The position numbers and the translations under genes are program-made. Of a stretch of DNA of 64,000 bases, positions 26,600 through 36,177 are shown one piece after another. How positions within the stretch are numbered: position 1 is the stretch's first letter; each line of letters opens with the position of its first letter. Source of the DNA: Ruania alba (lineage in GTDB: Bacteria > Actinomycetota > Actinomycetes > Actinomycetales > Beutenbergiaceae); NCBI RefSeq assembly GCF_900105765.1, contig NZ_FNTX01000001.1, positions 1,150,387 through 1,214,386 of the forward strand, in the 5' to 3' direction. The notes beneath the pieces are model-generated. The model made no database searches, was not told the DNA's origin, and was given only the letters and a program-made list of their open reading frames with translations.

Positions 26600-27235
26600 A
26601 TGACCATCGATACTGCATGGCACCGGCTCGTGGTGTCGCTGATTGCCGCGCTGCTGAGTCTTGCTGCGTGCGCTGACCCGCACCCGGACAGTTCATCGCC
26701 GGTGCGTGAGGCCGCCTCTGAGGAGGTGTCTTCGGACCCGCAGCGGGCCGGGAGTGCGTACGGGGCGGAGCCGACGAGGACACCAGCGGCGTCGATCCCG
26801 ACCGTCGACGCCCCGCTGCGACCTGAGGTGATGGGAGAGGAGTCTCTTGACGGGGCCGAAGCCGCCGCGGCATACATCGTCGACCTGATGCTCTACGCCC
26901 GGGCCAGTGGCGACATGACCGAACTCGAACAGATCTGCGCGCCGGAGTGCGCGTTCTGTGATGACGTGCGGCGGATGGTGACCGGCCTGGAGGCGGAGGG
27001 CTCCGTCGTCATCAGCGACGGCTTTCGCTCGAGGGTGCAACGTGGAAGCCTCGAGTACGACACCGTCACAGGCGAGGCTCAGTACGTCGTCATACTCGAT
27101 ATCAGTTTCCTCGCCGAGACCACGTACGACGCCAGGGGTGGCACCAGGATTCTCGAGCCCTATGGCCTCGCTATGGGATTTCAACTGGAGTGGACGCCGG
27201 AAGGGTGGCAGCTCCATGACGCGGGCCAGGCCTGA
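26600..27235 (+). CDS. DUF6318-type lipoprotein, paralogue
   Basis: A 211-residue lipoprotein with signal peptide and lipobox LSLAAC (Cys near residue 25), a disordered linker, and the domain DGAEAAAAYIVDLMLYARASGDMTEL with the Cys pair ECAFC. Clearly paralogous to the gene at 17615. CAGGCT ends six bases before the ATG, so the message may be leaderless; there is no Shine-Dalgarno. It stands alone between two transport operons. Function unknown. Confidence 0.78.
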   Translation: MTIDTAWHRLVVSLIAALLSLAACADPHPDSSSPVREAASEEVSSDPQRAGSAYGAEPTRTPAASIPTVDAPLRPEVMGEESLDGAEAAAAYIVDLMLYARASGDMTELEQICAPECAFCDDVRRMVTGLEAEGSVVISDGFRSRVQRGSLEYDTVTGEAQYVVILDISFLAETTYDARGGTRILEPYGLAMGFQLEWTPEGWQLHDAGQA

Positions 27236-27293
27236 CCGATGAGTGGACCGGCTCGACGCCATGATCCGGCGTTGTATCGCTACAGTCCGGGTG

Positions 27294-28154
27294 TCAGCCC
27301 TTCACGGCCCCGCGCATCAGTCCGGCGACCAGATATCGGCCGAAGAACACCACGAGCACCAGGATCGGTAGGAGGGCGAGCACGGCGCTGGCAGTCAACG
27401 GGCCCCACTGCCTGCCGAAGGCACTGATGAACTGGTAGACGGCCACCTGCACCGGCCGGTAGTCGGAGGTGTTCACCATGACCGATCCGGCGACGAACTC
27501 GTTCCAGGCGCCGATGAAGACGAAGATGCTCGCGGCGGCCAGGCTCGGCCGGCACAGCGGCAGGATCACGGCCGCGAATGTCCGCAGACGTGAGGCACCG
27601 TCGATCTTTGCCGCTTCGTCGAGTTCGGTCGGGATGCCCTCCATCGCACCCTTGAGGATCCAGACGGCCATCGGCAGGTTGTAACCCAGGTACAGCAGCG
27701 GCAGGATCACCGGAGTGTCCAGGAGGCCGAGTGCGGCGAAGTACAGGTAGTTCGGGATGACCAACACGGCGGCGCCCATGGACAACGGGATGCACGCCAC
27801 GATGACGCCGAACAGCGAGCGCCGCAGCGGGAACCGGAATCGATCGAACGCATAGGCAGCGATCGCACCCAGCAGGACTGCCACCACGGTTGCCGTGGTC
27901 GAGTAAAGGAGACTGTTGGTTATGTTCCGGGCGAATGAACCGTTCAGTACCTGGGAGTAGTGCTCCCCGGTGAGATCACTGACCAGGAACGACGGCGGGA
28001 AGGTGAAGATCTCCTCGGGTGGCCGCAGCGAGGTGGTCACCCCCCACAGCACGGGTGCGACGTTGACCAGCGCGACCACGGCGGCAGCCAGTACGAGCGC
28101 GATGCGCGCCAGCTGGCGCCGTCTGCCGTCGCGAGTAGGCATCGTGTCTTCCAT
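27294..28154 (-). CDS. Sugar ABC transporter permease, MalG-type (second system)
   Basis: A 286-residue inner-membrane permease, six predicted helices, EAA loop LDEAAKIDGASRLRTFAAVI near residues 185-204 and the family C-terminus VAGLMRGAVKG. The ATG at 28154 overlaps the stop of the upstream permease; longer versions in this frame would run through that gene. Last gene of the operon that starts with the FAD oxidoreductase at 31831. Confidence 0.9.
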   Translation of the reverse strand: MEDTMPTRDGRRRQLARIALVLAAAVVALVNVAPVLWGVTTSLRPPEEIFTFPPSFLVSDLTGEHYSQVLNGSFARNITNSLLYSTTATVVAVLLGAIAAYAFDRFRFPLRRSLFGVIVACIPLSMGAAVLVIPNYLYFAALGLLDTPVILPLLYLGYNLPMAVWILKGAMEGIPTELDEAAKIDGASRLRTFAAVILPLCRPSLAAASIFVFIGAWNEFVAGSVMVNTSDYRPVQVAVYQFISAFGRQWGPLTASAVLALLPILVLVVFFGRYLVAGLMRGAVKG

Positions 28155-29056
28155 CAGACGCTCCACCGGGCTAGTCGGAGGTAGACGAACACCAAGCCCA
28201 CGTTCAGTACCAGGGCGACAGCAGCGAGGGCAGCGCCCCCGGCGAAGTCGAAGTGGGTGAACGCCTGCTGGTAGATCGTCAGGGGCAGGATCTGGGTGGC
28301 GTCTCCGGGGCCGCCGCCGGTGGTCACGAGCGGCGCCTCGACGTTGTTGAGGTTGCTCATCGTGAGCACCACCGTGGTGATCGTCAGCGACGTCTTGATC
28401 ATCGGCAACGTGATGAGCCGGAACTGCTGACGGGAGCTCGCGCCGTCCACCGTGGCCGCCTCGTAGAACTCTGCCGGCACCGCCTTGATCCCGGCGAGCA
28501 GCAGCAGCACCGCGAAGCCGAGTGTGCGCCACGTCGCCACCAGCACCAGTGTGACCATCGAGAGCGTGGGATCGGTCAGGGGCTTGACGTGGATGCCCAG
28601 CTGGCTCAGCAGGTAGACACCGGGGCTGATGTCCGTGACGAAGAACCAGCGGAACAGCAGCGCACCCACGATGGTCGAGATCACCCACGGCAGGATCACC
28701 AGGATCTGCACCAGGGTGGCTCGCCCGGTGGTGAGCCGATCCAGGAACACCGCCACGGCGAGCGCCACCGCCAGGGTGAGCGCCACAGTGACGACGGCGA
28801 AGCCGAGCGTCCGCAGCAGCACATCGACCATCTGCGGATCGCTGAACACTCTCCGGTAGTTGTCCAGCCCGGCGAACCCCACCGGCCGCACGGACTGCAG
28901 TTCCAGCAGGCTGTAGAAGACCGCGAAGAGCGCCGGGAGGATGAGCACGACCAGCAGGACGAGCATCACCGGGGCAACGTAGACTAGCCCCACCAGGTCG
29001 CGCCTGTCCCGCCTGGTGGCCGCAGTCCGAGCGGGCGCGAGCATCTGCTCAGCCAT
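28154..29056 (-). CDS. Sugar ABC transporter permease, MalF-type (second system)
   Basis: A 300-residue inner-membrane permease with six predicted helices, first helix at LVYVAPVMLVLLVVLILPALF. EAA loop: YEAATVDGASSRQQFRLITL near residues 199-218. Its start overlaps the end of the binding-protein gene by eight bases and its stop overlaps the MalG-type gene, so the three transport genes are translationally coupled. No ATPase is encoded with them. Confidence 0.9.
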   Translation of the reverse strand: MAEQMLAPARTAATRRDRRDLVGLVYVAPVMLVLLVVLILPALFAVFYSLLELQSVRPVGFAGLDNYRRVFSDPQMVDVLLRTLGFAVVTVALTLAVALAVAVFLDRLTTGRATLVQILVILPWVISTIVGALLFRWFFVTDISPGVYLLSQLGIHVKPLTDPTLSMVTLVLVATWRTLGFAVLLLLAGIKAVPAEFYEAATVDGASSRQQFRLITLPMIKTSLTITTVVLTMSNLNNVEAPLVTTGGGPGDATQILPLTIYQQAFTHFDFAGGAALAAVALVLNVGLVFVYLRLARWSV

Positions 29057-30365
29057 TGCCGCCGGTGCCGAGCTCCTGCTCCGCGGCTGCCATGGCCTCG
29101 CCAGGGCTCGCCTCCTCCAGCAGCACCTGCTGCACCGCCCCGTTCAGTGACTCCCGCCAGCCGGCCGTGGGTACGTTCGTGGGTGGCAGCCAGCCGTGCT
29201 CTTGTGCACCTTCGAGAACGATGGACAGGAAGGAGTTCTCGGGCTCGTCAAGGAAGTCGGCGTTGTTCTCGGCGGTGGAGGCGTACAGCGGCGGCTGCTG
29301 AGCGTCGAGCATCCACTGCTCGTCCGCCTCGGGGCTGGACATGTATGCCACGAAGTCAGCAGCCTGCTCCGCCGCCTCACTCCCGCTCCACACCCCGACG
29401 GACCAGCCTGCCAGGCTGCCCGGCGCGTAGCCCTCGCCGTCCTCCGATGGGTAGTGCATGAACCCGACGTTCTCAGTCCCGACCTGTTCCTGCATCGCCG
29501 GGACCCGCACGCTTGCGGCGTTGATCATCGCGACCTGACCGGCGGAGAAGAGTTCGTACAGGTCCTCGGCAGTGAGCCGCACGGCGTCCGGGGCGGTGAC
29601 CTGCGCCTCGGTGACGAAGCCGGCCTGGAACTCCATGGCCTCGATCGCCTCGTCCGTGTCCCACAGGGGCGACCCGTCGTCGTCGAACATCGTCCCTTGG
29701 CTCTCGACCAGGCGAGCGGACAGGATCTGCGGGTCCGCGAAGGAGGTCCCGAACGCCTGCCCGAGGCCCCACCGGTTCTCGTTCGGCGCCGTGAGTTCCT
29801 CAGCAGCCGAGATCAGGTCGTCCCAGGTGCGGATCTGTGCCGGATCCACACCCGCCTCGGCCAGCAGGTCCGCCCGGTACATGATCCCGAAGTAGTTGCG
29901 CGAGTGCACCACGCCGTAGATGGAACCGTCGCCGGTCTCCATCGTCTCCCAGTACACGTCGCGCAGGTCAGCGAGCTGGTCCTCGGGGAGGTCGCTGAAG
30001 GCGAGCGAGTTCAGGTCGGCCAGGGCGCCCTGCTCGACGGCGTTGGAGACCTGGTCCAGGGCCACCCACATGACGTCCGGTGCGGATCCGGAGACGTCCG
30101 CCGCGAGGAACTGCTGGGTCATCGTGTCCCATTGCTGCACCTCCACGTTCACTCGGATTCCGGTGTCCTCCTCGTAGGACTCGATCAGGTTCGCGAGGAC
30201 CTGTTCGCGCCCGCTCGATCCGGCGGGGTCGAGGAAGGTCCACATGGTGATTTCGTCCGCTGCTTCCTCGTTGCCGCTCCCGCACGCGGCCACCATTCCC
30301 AGGGCCAGGGCTGCACCGGTGGCGGTCAGCATTCTGCGCCGGGTGTGTGTCCTCGGTGTCGACAT
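29049..30365 (-). CDS. Sugar ABC transporter substrate-binding lipoprotein (second system)
   Basis: A 438-residue extracytoplasmic binding protein. The N-terminus HTRRRMLTATGAALALGMVAAC has a lipobox and an RR-like stretch that may direct Tat export. The binding fold includes EITMWTFLDPAG near 39 and PDVMWVALDQVSNAVEQGAL near 95. It differs strongly from the binding protein at 20226, so it should carry a different ligand. Second gene of the operon, 53 bases after the FAD oxidoreductase. Confidence 0.92.
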   Translation of the reverse strand: MSTPRTHTRRRMLTATGAALALGMVAACGSGNEEAADEITMWTFLDPAGSSGREQVLANLIESYEEDTGIRVNVEVQQWDTMTQQFLAADVSGSAPDVMWVALDQVSNAVEQGALADLNSLAFSDLPEDQLADLRDVYWETMETGDGSIYGVVHSRNYFGIMYRADLLAEAGVDPAQIRTWDDLISAAEELTAPNENRWGLGQAFGTSFADPQILSARLVESQGTMFDDDGSPLWDTDEAIEAMEFQAGFVTEAQVTAPDAVRLTAEDLYELFSAGQVAMINAASVRVPAMQEQVGTENVGFMHYPSEDGEGYAPGSLAGWSVGVWSGSEAAEQAADFVAYMSSPEADEQWMLDAQQPPLYASTAENNADFLDEPENSFLSIVLEGAQEHGWLPPTNVPTAGWRESLNGAVQQVLLEEASPGEAMAAAEQELGTGGNG

Positions 30366-30418
30366 CGTCGTCTCCTTCTCTCGAACCGCTGGGCTGGTGC
30401 CCGGTCGGGTGTGGCTGA

Positions 30419-31831
30419 TCAGTGGATGGGTGTGCCGACGCTCGCGCGCGGGACGGCGCCGGGCAGGATGGCTCCTCGAGCGGTCAGCTCCTGCCGGAGC
30501 TCAGTGACGTCGACGTCCTTGGGAGAGCCGCCCGCCCGAACAGCGATGGCAGCGGCCAGGCCGGCCGCCTCACCGACGGCCATGCAGGTGCCCATCACTC
30601 GTGCCGCGGCGAACACGGTGGAGTCCACCGAGATCGTCCGGCCGCTCAACAGCAGGCCGTCCACGCCCTGCGGCACCAGGCTCCCGAACGGGATCCCGAA
30701 GGGCTCCTCGACGACCTGGAGGTCGATACCGTCCCCGGTGCCGGAGTGGATGTCGATGTTGTACGCGGACAGGGCGATGGCTTGTGAGGTGGTGGCCTCG
30801 CTGTAGAGCGTGTCCATGGTGAGCCGGACCTCGCCGGCGAAGTGCCGTGTCTCCCGGATCCCGAGTGCCGGGGCGATCTGCGTGATCTCGACATTCTCGA
30901 AACCGGGCATGGCCGAACGCATGAACTCCACCAGCTCCCACACCTGGGTATAGCCGGTCTCCAGGCCCTTCGAGAGCTGGACCGGGTCGGAGGCGTCGAT
31001 CCGGGTCACCCGGGAGGTGTTGATCGCGAGCATCCGCTCGGAGGCGGTGCTGATGTAGATGAACTGGTTGCGCGGGATAGTGAACGTGCCCGCGGAACGG
31101 GCGTCGGCGACGCGCTCGGTGAGCCCGATGTAGCAGTGGCCACGGGTGCGGCGTAGGAAATCCACGTCGTACCCGGCGGCGTAGTCCTCCTTGATGCCCA
31201 TCTCCTCGGGGTTGTCGTCGAGGAACGCCCAGAATCGTGGCAGGTCGTAGTTGGTGACCGTGAACATCAGCGTGCTCGGCTGCATGGTCTGGGTGCCGTC
31301 CTGACCGAGAGTGTGCGGAACCCCGGCGAGATAAGCGACGTCACCGTCACCGGTGCCGTCGATGAACACCTCGGCGTCGATGCGGGTACGGGTGAGCTTC
31401 CCGTACACCGTCACCGATCGCACCGTGTCGGTGTCGTCGACGCCGACGTCGAGCAGCTCGTGGTCGAAGAGGATGTCGACGCCCGCCTCCTGACACATCT
31501 GCACCGCAACGATCTTCACCAGGTCGGGGGAGACCGGCGTGATCGAGTTGTGCACCGGGCATCGGAAGTGCCCGGGTGATCCGCCCATCGCCACCAACCG
31601 GTCGACCACCTCCTGGGCGATGCCGCCGAGCGCCTGGTTCCCGGACCGGTCCAGGTACCCAAGGACGCCCAGCCCGGACGCGGCCGCGCCGCCGAGCGCG
31701 GAGGTGCGTTCCACCAGCACCGTGCGGGCACCGGCGCGGGCCGCCGCGATGGCTGCGGGGAGGCCGCCGGGGCCTCCGCCGATCACGGCGACGTCGTAGC
31801 GGACTGCGTTCTCACGCAGGGTGGGTCGCAT
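30419..31831 (-). CDS. FAD-dependent oxidoreductase (FAD_oxidored-like)
   Basis: A 470-residue flavoprotein with the dinucleotide fold VAVIGGGPGGLPAAIAAARA near residues 14-33, GGAAASGLGVLGY near 48, FIDGTGDGDVAYLAG near 160 and a second FAD contact LLLSGRTISVDS near 397. The in-frame ATG at 31831 is preferred to the one at 31843 because GAAGG then lies at normal spacing. It is the first gene of a LacI-controlled operon with a sugar importer, so it probably oxidises the imported sugar, polyol or glycoside. No substrate can be named. Confidence 0.85.
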   Translation of the reverse strand: MRPTLRENAVRYDVAVIGGGPGGLPAAIAAARAGARTVLVERTSALGGAAASGLGVLGYLDRSGNQALGGIAQEVVDRLVAMGGSPGHFRCPVHNSITPVSPDLVKIVAVQMCQEAGVDILFDHELLDVGVDDTDTVRSVTVYGKLTRTRIDAEVFIDGTGDGDVAYLAGVPHTLGQDGTQTMQPSTLMFTVTNYDLPRFWAFLDDNPEEMGIKEDYAAGYDVDFLRRTRGHCYIGLTERVADARSAGTFTIPRNQFIYISTASERMLAINTSRVTRIDASDPVQLSKGLETGYTQVWELVEFMRSAMPGFENVEITQIAPALGIRETRHFAGEVRLTMDTLYSEATTSQAIALSAYNIDIHSGTGDGIDLQVVEEPFGIPFGSLVPQGVDGLLLSGRTISVDSTVFAAARVMGTCMAVGEAAGLAAAIAVRAGGSPKDVDVTELRQELTARGAILPGAVPRASVGTPIH

Positions 31832-31955
31832 ATCAACCTTCATTCCTTGGCACGGCGGGGCAGAGTCCCGCGTCGATGGGCACGCAGAGCAGCGCGGGGT
31901 GGCGCACCGTGGACCTCGCAGATCCAGTGTGCGGAGCCATGAAACCCTCTGAACA

Positions 31956-31969
31956 ATCGATTTCTCGAT
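31956..31969. promoter_or_regulatory. Candidate LacI operator between the divergent genes
   Basis: ATCGA-TTTC-TCGAT is an inverted repeat in the 193-base gap between the FAD oxidoreductase operon and the lacI-type gene. CATACT at 31980-31985 could be the -10 of the regulator. Inference only. Confidence 0.4.
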
Positions 31970-32024
31970 AAACTAGTGGCATACTGCATGTGTGTCAACC
32001 CCACCTCCTCGATATCGTGAAGCC

Positions 32025-33080
32025 ATGTCTTCCGGTGGTCGCCCGATGCTGCGCGACGTCGCCAGGGAGGCGGGAGTGTCCCCGGCGATCGCTTCGCGGG
32101 TGCTGAACGTGGACCCGACCGTTCGTGTGCGGGAGGAGACCCGGCAGAGGGTCCAGGCGGTCGCGAAAGAGATGGGCTATGTACCGCATAGCGTGGCTCG
32201 TTCGCTGCGCGGTGCACGTACCGGCGCCATCGGCCTGGTCATGCACGAGTTGGAGAGCCCGATCAACGTGGACGTGCTCGCCGGGGCACAGAGCCGCTGC
32301 GCGCAGGCGGGCTACGTGACCCTGCTGGCCGAGGCCGAACAGCTCGCTGAGGACCACAGTCAGCTAAGCGCCTTCCTTGCGCGCGGCCGGCTCGACGGCG
32401 TGATCCTGCACAGCGGTTACGGGCACGAGGATCGGCTCGTGGAAGCGATCTCCCGATCCGTGCCCGCCGTCCTGGTGAACTCCGACGACGGTCGCGCTGT
32501 GCCGACCGTACGGGTCGACGACGCCGCCGCCGCGGCACTGGCCACCGAGCACCTCCTCGAGCTCGGCCACCGCGAGATCGCCTTCCTCGCCGGTCCCAAG
32601 GGCTCACAGACGTCAGATCGCCGCGAGTCCGGCTATCGGGACGCGCTGACCCGTCACGGTTGTGCGGGCTCCGCGCGCGTGATGCACGCAGGGTGGTCGG
32701 CCGACTCCGGCGTGGCGGCGGTCCAGAAGCTCCGTCACGCGGCGACCCTCCCGACGGCGCTCGTCGTGGCGAACGCCGTCACGGCCTCGGGTGTGCTTAG
32801 CGCGCTCCGGGACGCGCCGGTCGCCGTGCCCGACGAGATCTCCGTCGTCACGATCCACGACTCGTGGTTCCTTGCCCACCTGGCCGTGGCACTCACGGCG
32901 GTCCGCCTGCCCCTGCAGGATCTCGGTGCCGCCGCAGCGACCCTCCTGATCGACACGATCGACGGACGCGGCCCCGTCCAGGACGTGTTCATCACCGAGC
33001 CGGCGCCCGAACTGATGCTGCGCAATTCTACGGGGCGGCCCCGCGACAGGACCAGGGATCCCCTGATCGATCAGGCCTGA
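32025..33080 (+). CDS. LacI-family transcriptional regulator (second)
   Basis: A 351-residue repressor with HTH LRDVAREAGVSPAIASRVLN near residues 9-28 and a sugar-binding domain (TGAIGLVMHELESPINVDVL near 62). Divergent from the FAD oxidoreductase-ABC operon, which it probably represses. ATG 32025 is used; a GTG at 31992 lies exactly six bases after CATACT and may be a leaderless start giving 11 more residues. The end overlaps the convergent metallo-beta-lactamase gene by ten bases. Its HTH differs from that of the LacI at 6071. Confidence 0.9.
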   Translation: MSSGGRPMLRDVAREAGVSPAIASRVLNVDPTVRVREETRQRVQAVAKEMGYVPHSVARSLRGARTGAIGLVMHELESPINVDVLAGAQSRCAQAGYVTLLAEAEQLAEDHSQLSAFLARGRLDGVILHSGYGHEDRLVEAISRSVPAVLVNSDDGRAVPTVRVDDAAAAALATEHLLELGHREIAFLAGPKGSQTSDRRESGYRDALTRHGCAGSARVMHAGWSADSGVAAVQKLRHAATLPTALVVANAVTASGVLSALRDAPVAVPDEISVVTIHDSWFLAHLAVALTAVRLPLQDLGAAAATLLIDTIDGRGPVQDVFITEPAPELMLRNSTGRPRDRTRDPLIDQA

Positions 33081-33691
33081 GTACGCCCCAGGTTCTCCGC
33101 CTCCGCACCGATGGTGGTGCCTTCCCCGTGCCCGGTGTGCACCACCGTCTCGCCCGGCAACGCGAACAGCTTCGCCCGGATCGAGGCCTCCAGCGTGGGC
33201 AGGTCCGAGAAGGATCGCCCGGTGGCCCCGGGGCCACCGTTGAACAGGGTGTCCCCGGTGAACACACAGCCCAGTTCCGGTGCGTACAGGCAGGCCCCGC
33301 CGGGCGCATGGCCCGGGGTGTGCAGCACCTGCAGCGTCGTTCCTGCGATCGTGATCTCCTGGCCGTCCTCGAGGTTCTCATCCCAGCGGGATCCTGCGTG
33401 GGTGAGCTCCCAGAGCGGCTCGTCGTCCGGGTGCAGCCAGATCGGGGCACCGGTGCGTTCGGCCAGTTCGGGAGCGACCCGCACGTGGTCGTCGTGGGCG
33501 TGCGTGCACACGATCGCACGCACCGTGCGACCGTTCACCACGGCGAGGATGTCGTCCACCGAGTGCGGAGCGTCAATCACGATGCACTCGGCATCGTCCC
33601 CGACGACCCAGACGTTGTTGTCGACGTCGAACGTGCCGCCGTCGAGGCTGAACGTGCCGCTGGTGACGGCGTGGTCTACGCGGGCGGTCAT
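33071..33691 (-). CDS. MBL-fold metallohydrolase linked to mycothiol-dependent formaldehyde oxidation
   Basis: A 206-residue glyoxalase II-like hydrolase with THAHDDH (near residues 63-69), TPGHAPGG near 124, FTGDTLF near 143 and a late His in VVHTGHGEGT near 187, enough for a binuclear zinc site. The ATG overlaps the stop of the dehydrogenase gene, so it is co-translated. This pair is conserved in mycothiol producers, where the hydrolase is thought to act on the S-formylmycothiol product. The overlap with lacI at the 3' end is unusual but short. Confidence 0.88.
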   Translation of the reverse strand: MTARVDHAVTSGTFSLDGGTFDVDNNVWVVGDDAECIVIDAPHSVDDILAVVNGRTVRAIVCTHAHDDHVRVAPELAERTGAPIWLHPDDEPLWELTHAGSRWDENLEDGQEITIAGTTLQVLHTPGHAPGGACLYAPELGCVFTGDTLFNGGPGATGRSFSDLPTLEASIRAKLFALPGETVVHTGHGEGTTIGAEAENLGRTQA

Positions 33692-34791
33692 CAGAGCACC
33701 ACCACCGAACGCAGCACGTCACCGTGGTGCATCTTCTCGAACGCGGCCTCCACGCCGTCGATCCCGATCTCCTCGGTGACGAAGGCGTCCAGGTCGAGCC
33801 GTCCCTGGCGATACAAGTCCACCAGCATCGGGAAGTCGCGGCTGGGCAGGCAGTCGCCGTACCAGCTCGACTTCAACGCACCACCGCGGCCGAAGACGTC
33901 GATCAGCGGGATCTCCGGGACGCTCATGTCCGGCGTGGGGACCCCGACGAGGACGAGCGTGCCGGCCAGATCGCGAGCGTAGAACGCCTGCTTCCAGGTC
34001 TCCGGGCGCCCGACCGCTTCGATGACCACGTCTGCGCCCTCGGCGCCGGGATAAGTCTCGGCGCTGATCCGCTTGATCGCCTCCACCGGGTCCTCCTGGG
34101 AGGAGTCGACCGTGTGCGTGGCCCCGAGCGTCTTCGCCTTCTCGAGCTTCTTCGGGTCGATGTCCACGGCGATGATCGGGCTGGCGCCGGCGAGCGCAGA
34201 TCCGGCGATCGCGGCGGCGCCCACACCCCCGCAACCGATCACGGCCACGGACTTTCCGCGGGTGACGGCGCCGGTGTTGATCGCCGCACCGATCCCGGCC
34301 ATCACACCGCAGCCGAGCAGTCCCACCGCCGCCGGCCGCGCCGACGGGTCGACCTTCGTGCACTGGCCCGCCGCCACGAGAGTCTTCTCGGCGAAAGCCC
34401 CGATGCCCAGTGCCGGGCTCAGCTCCGTGCCGTCCTCGAGGGTCATCTTCTGAGTGGCGTTGTGCGTGGCGAAGCAGTACTGCGCCTGGCCGCGGTTGCA
34501 CGCCCGGCACTGACCGCAGACCGCACGCCAGTTCAGCACCACGAAGTCGCCGGGGGCCACGGAGGTGACACCGTCACCGACCGACTCGACCACGCCCGCC
34601 GCCTCGTGCCCGAGCAGGAACGGGAACTCGTCGTTGATGCCGCCCTCCCGGTAGTGCAGGTCGGTGTGGCACACCCCGCACGCCTGGATCGAGACCACTG
34701 CCTCGCCCGGGCCCGGGTCCGGCACATTGATCGTGACCAGCTCCACTGGAGCTCCCTTGCTCCGCGCGATGACGGCCTGAACTTGCTGCAT
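33691..34791 (-). CDS. S-(hydroxymethyl)mycothiol dehydrogenase (MscR)
   Basis: A 366-residue zinc-dependent class III alcohol dehydrogenase that oxidises the formaldehyde-mycothiol adduct with NAD. Catalytic zinc: [10 protein letters not shown] near residue 36 and GHEAAG near 62. Structural zinc: [15 protein letters not shown] near 90-104. NAD fold: [14 protein letters not shown] near 187. The ATG at 34791 has GAGAGGGA in front of it; a GTG at 34806 is weaker. Together with the mycothione reductase at 59778 it shows that the organism uses mycothiol. Confidence 0.92.
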   Translation of the reverse strand: MQQVQAVIARSKGAPVELVTINVPDPGPGEAVVSIQACGVCHTDLHYREGGINDEFPFLLGHEAAGVVESVGDGVTSVAPGDFVVLNWRAVCGQCRACNRGQAQYCFATHNATQKMTLEDGTELSPALGIGAFAEKTLVAAGQCTKVDPSARPAAVGLLGCGVMAGIGAAINTGAVTRGKSVAVIGCGGVGAAAIAGSALAGASPIIAVDIDPKKLEKAKTLGATHTVDSSQEDPVEAIKRISAETYPGAEGADVVIEAVGRPETWKQAFYARDLAGTLVLVGVPTPDMSVPEIPLIDVFGRGGALKSSWYGDCLPSRDFPMLVDLYRQGRLDLDAFVTEEIGIDGVEAAFEKMHHGDVLRSVVVL

Positions 34792-34870
34792 GTCGTTCCC
34801 TCTCACTGTGACCCGGTCTCACGACAAACCCTATCGGCGAGTGGCCGCTCGCAACACCGCTTCACGACCC

Positions 34871-34930
34871 GCCGAGCGCAACCTTGTGCGGCGAAATTCA
34901 CGAGAAACGCCGCACCGGGTTGCGCTCGGC
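34871..34930. repeat. Dispersed palindromic repeat, copy A
   Basis: GCCGAGCGCAACC (34871-34883) pairs exactly with GGTTGCGCTCGGC (34918-34930); inside, GTGCGGCG pairs with CGCCGCAC. The whole 60-base element can fold into one long stem. It lies between two divergent genes (33691 and 35160) in a gap of 368 bases with no other content I can name. Copies B and C are at 40297 and 51905. Confidence 0.8.
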
Positions 34931-35159
34931 GGGATGGGGCTGAGGGACGCGGAGGGTGGGGGAGGGGCTGGGTGGGGACGGGTGCCACGGGCGCCTATTT
35001 CTTCGCGCGTACCCCGCTGGTTCGGCTCCTCCACCTCGGCGGCGGTCCGTGACCGTGCGAGAGAGATACGGGCGGATGGCTCGGGCGCAGCACAGCTTGC
35101 CGCCCTCGGCGCCGGATAGGCTCCTCAAAGCCCTGTCGCCCATACCGGGAGCATCCACT

Positions 35160-36110
35160 GTGCGAGCCGTCGTCTATGACCGGTACGGCCCACCCGAAGT
35201 GATGCGCCTGGTGGACCTTCCGCGACCTGAACCTGGGCGCGGTCAGGTGCTTGTGCGGGTGCGCGCCACCTCGGTGAACCTGTCCGACTACGAGACTCTT
35301 CGTGGCCGACCGCTGTACGCGAGGATGGGGGGTCTATGGCGACCGGCGCGTTCGGTGCTGGGCTCGGACATCGCCGGGGAGGTCGAGGCGGTCGGTCCCG
35401 GGGTCGAGGTATTCCGGCCCGGTGACCGCGTCTACGGCGACAACCTCGTGCTCAAGGGTGGTTTTGCCGAGTTCGCTGTGATGCCGGAGCGGGTGCTGAC
35501 ACCCGTGCCCGACGGGCTCACCTTTGCTCAGGCGGCCTCGATCCCGCAGGCCGGAGTGATCGCCGCCGTCGGCACGGCGGGTGTGGAGCGGGGGATGCGC
35601 GTGCTGATCAACGGCGCCGGTGGCGGCTCGGGGATGTTCGCCATTCAGCTCGCGAAGGAGGCTGGAGCCCACGTGACGGGGGTGGACAACGCGGCGAAGG
35701 GCGAGTTCATGCGCTCCCTGGGTGCCGATGTGGTGATCGACTACCGCGCTGAGGACTACACCCGCTCGGGTCGCTACGACGTCGTGCTCGATATGGTGGC
35801 GCACCGCTCGATCGCGGCTCGCGCTCGGGCGGTGGCCCGCGGAGGGTCCTACCGGTGCGTCGGTGGTTCGATGCCCGCGGTGCTCAGTGCCGTGATGTGG
35901 GGCGGGCTGCTCGGGGCGATGACGCACCGATCGATCGGGATGGCGATGGCCACCGGTGGTCCCGATGAGTTCCGCCCCGTCGCCGATCGCGTCCTCTCCG
36001 GCTCCATCACTCTGCACATTGATCAGATCTTCTCGCTGGAGCAGGTACCAGAGGCGCTCCGGCACGCTGGTACGGGCCATGCCCTGGGGAAGGTCGTCAT
36101 CGCGCCCTGA
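35160..36110 (+). CDS. MDR-family NAD(P)-dependent oxidoreductase (quinone oxidoreductase-like)
   Basis: A 316-residue zinc-free medium-chain dehydrogenase: GroES-like half starting MRAVVYDRYGPPEVMRLVD, then LGSDIAGEVEAVG near 63 and the NADP-binding loop INGAGGGSGMFAIQLAKEAG near 149. No structural-zinc Cys cluster. The frame is open for 68 codons upstream, but the family start is the GTG at 35160. TAGGCT at 35117-35122 may be its -10. Stands alone; substrate unknown. Confidence 0.88.
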   Translation: MRAVVYDRYGPPEVMRLVDLPRPEPGRGQVLVRVRATSVNLSDYETLRGRPLYARMGGLWRPARSVLGSDIAGEVEAVGPGVEVFRPGDRVYGDNLVLKGGFAEFAVMPERVLTPVPDGLTFAQAASIPQAGVIAAVGTAGVERGMRVLINGAGGGSGMFAIQLAKEAGAHVTGVDNAAKGEFMRSLGADVVIDYRAEDYTRSGRYDVVLDMVAHRSIAARARAVARGGSYRCVGGSMPAVLSAVMWGGLLGAMTHRSIGMAMATGGPDEFRPVADRVLSGSITLHIDQIFSLEQVPEALRHAGTGHALGKVVIAP

Positions 36111-36177
36111 ACGGCGGGGCCCACGTCTCGCGTCTGCTCCACCCCTCTGCCACATCATGAAATAGGTGTGACGCGTT

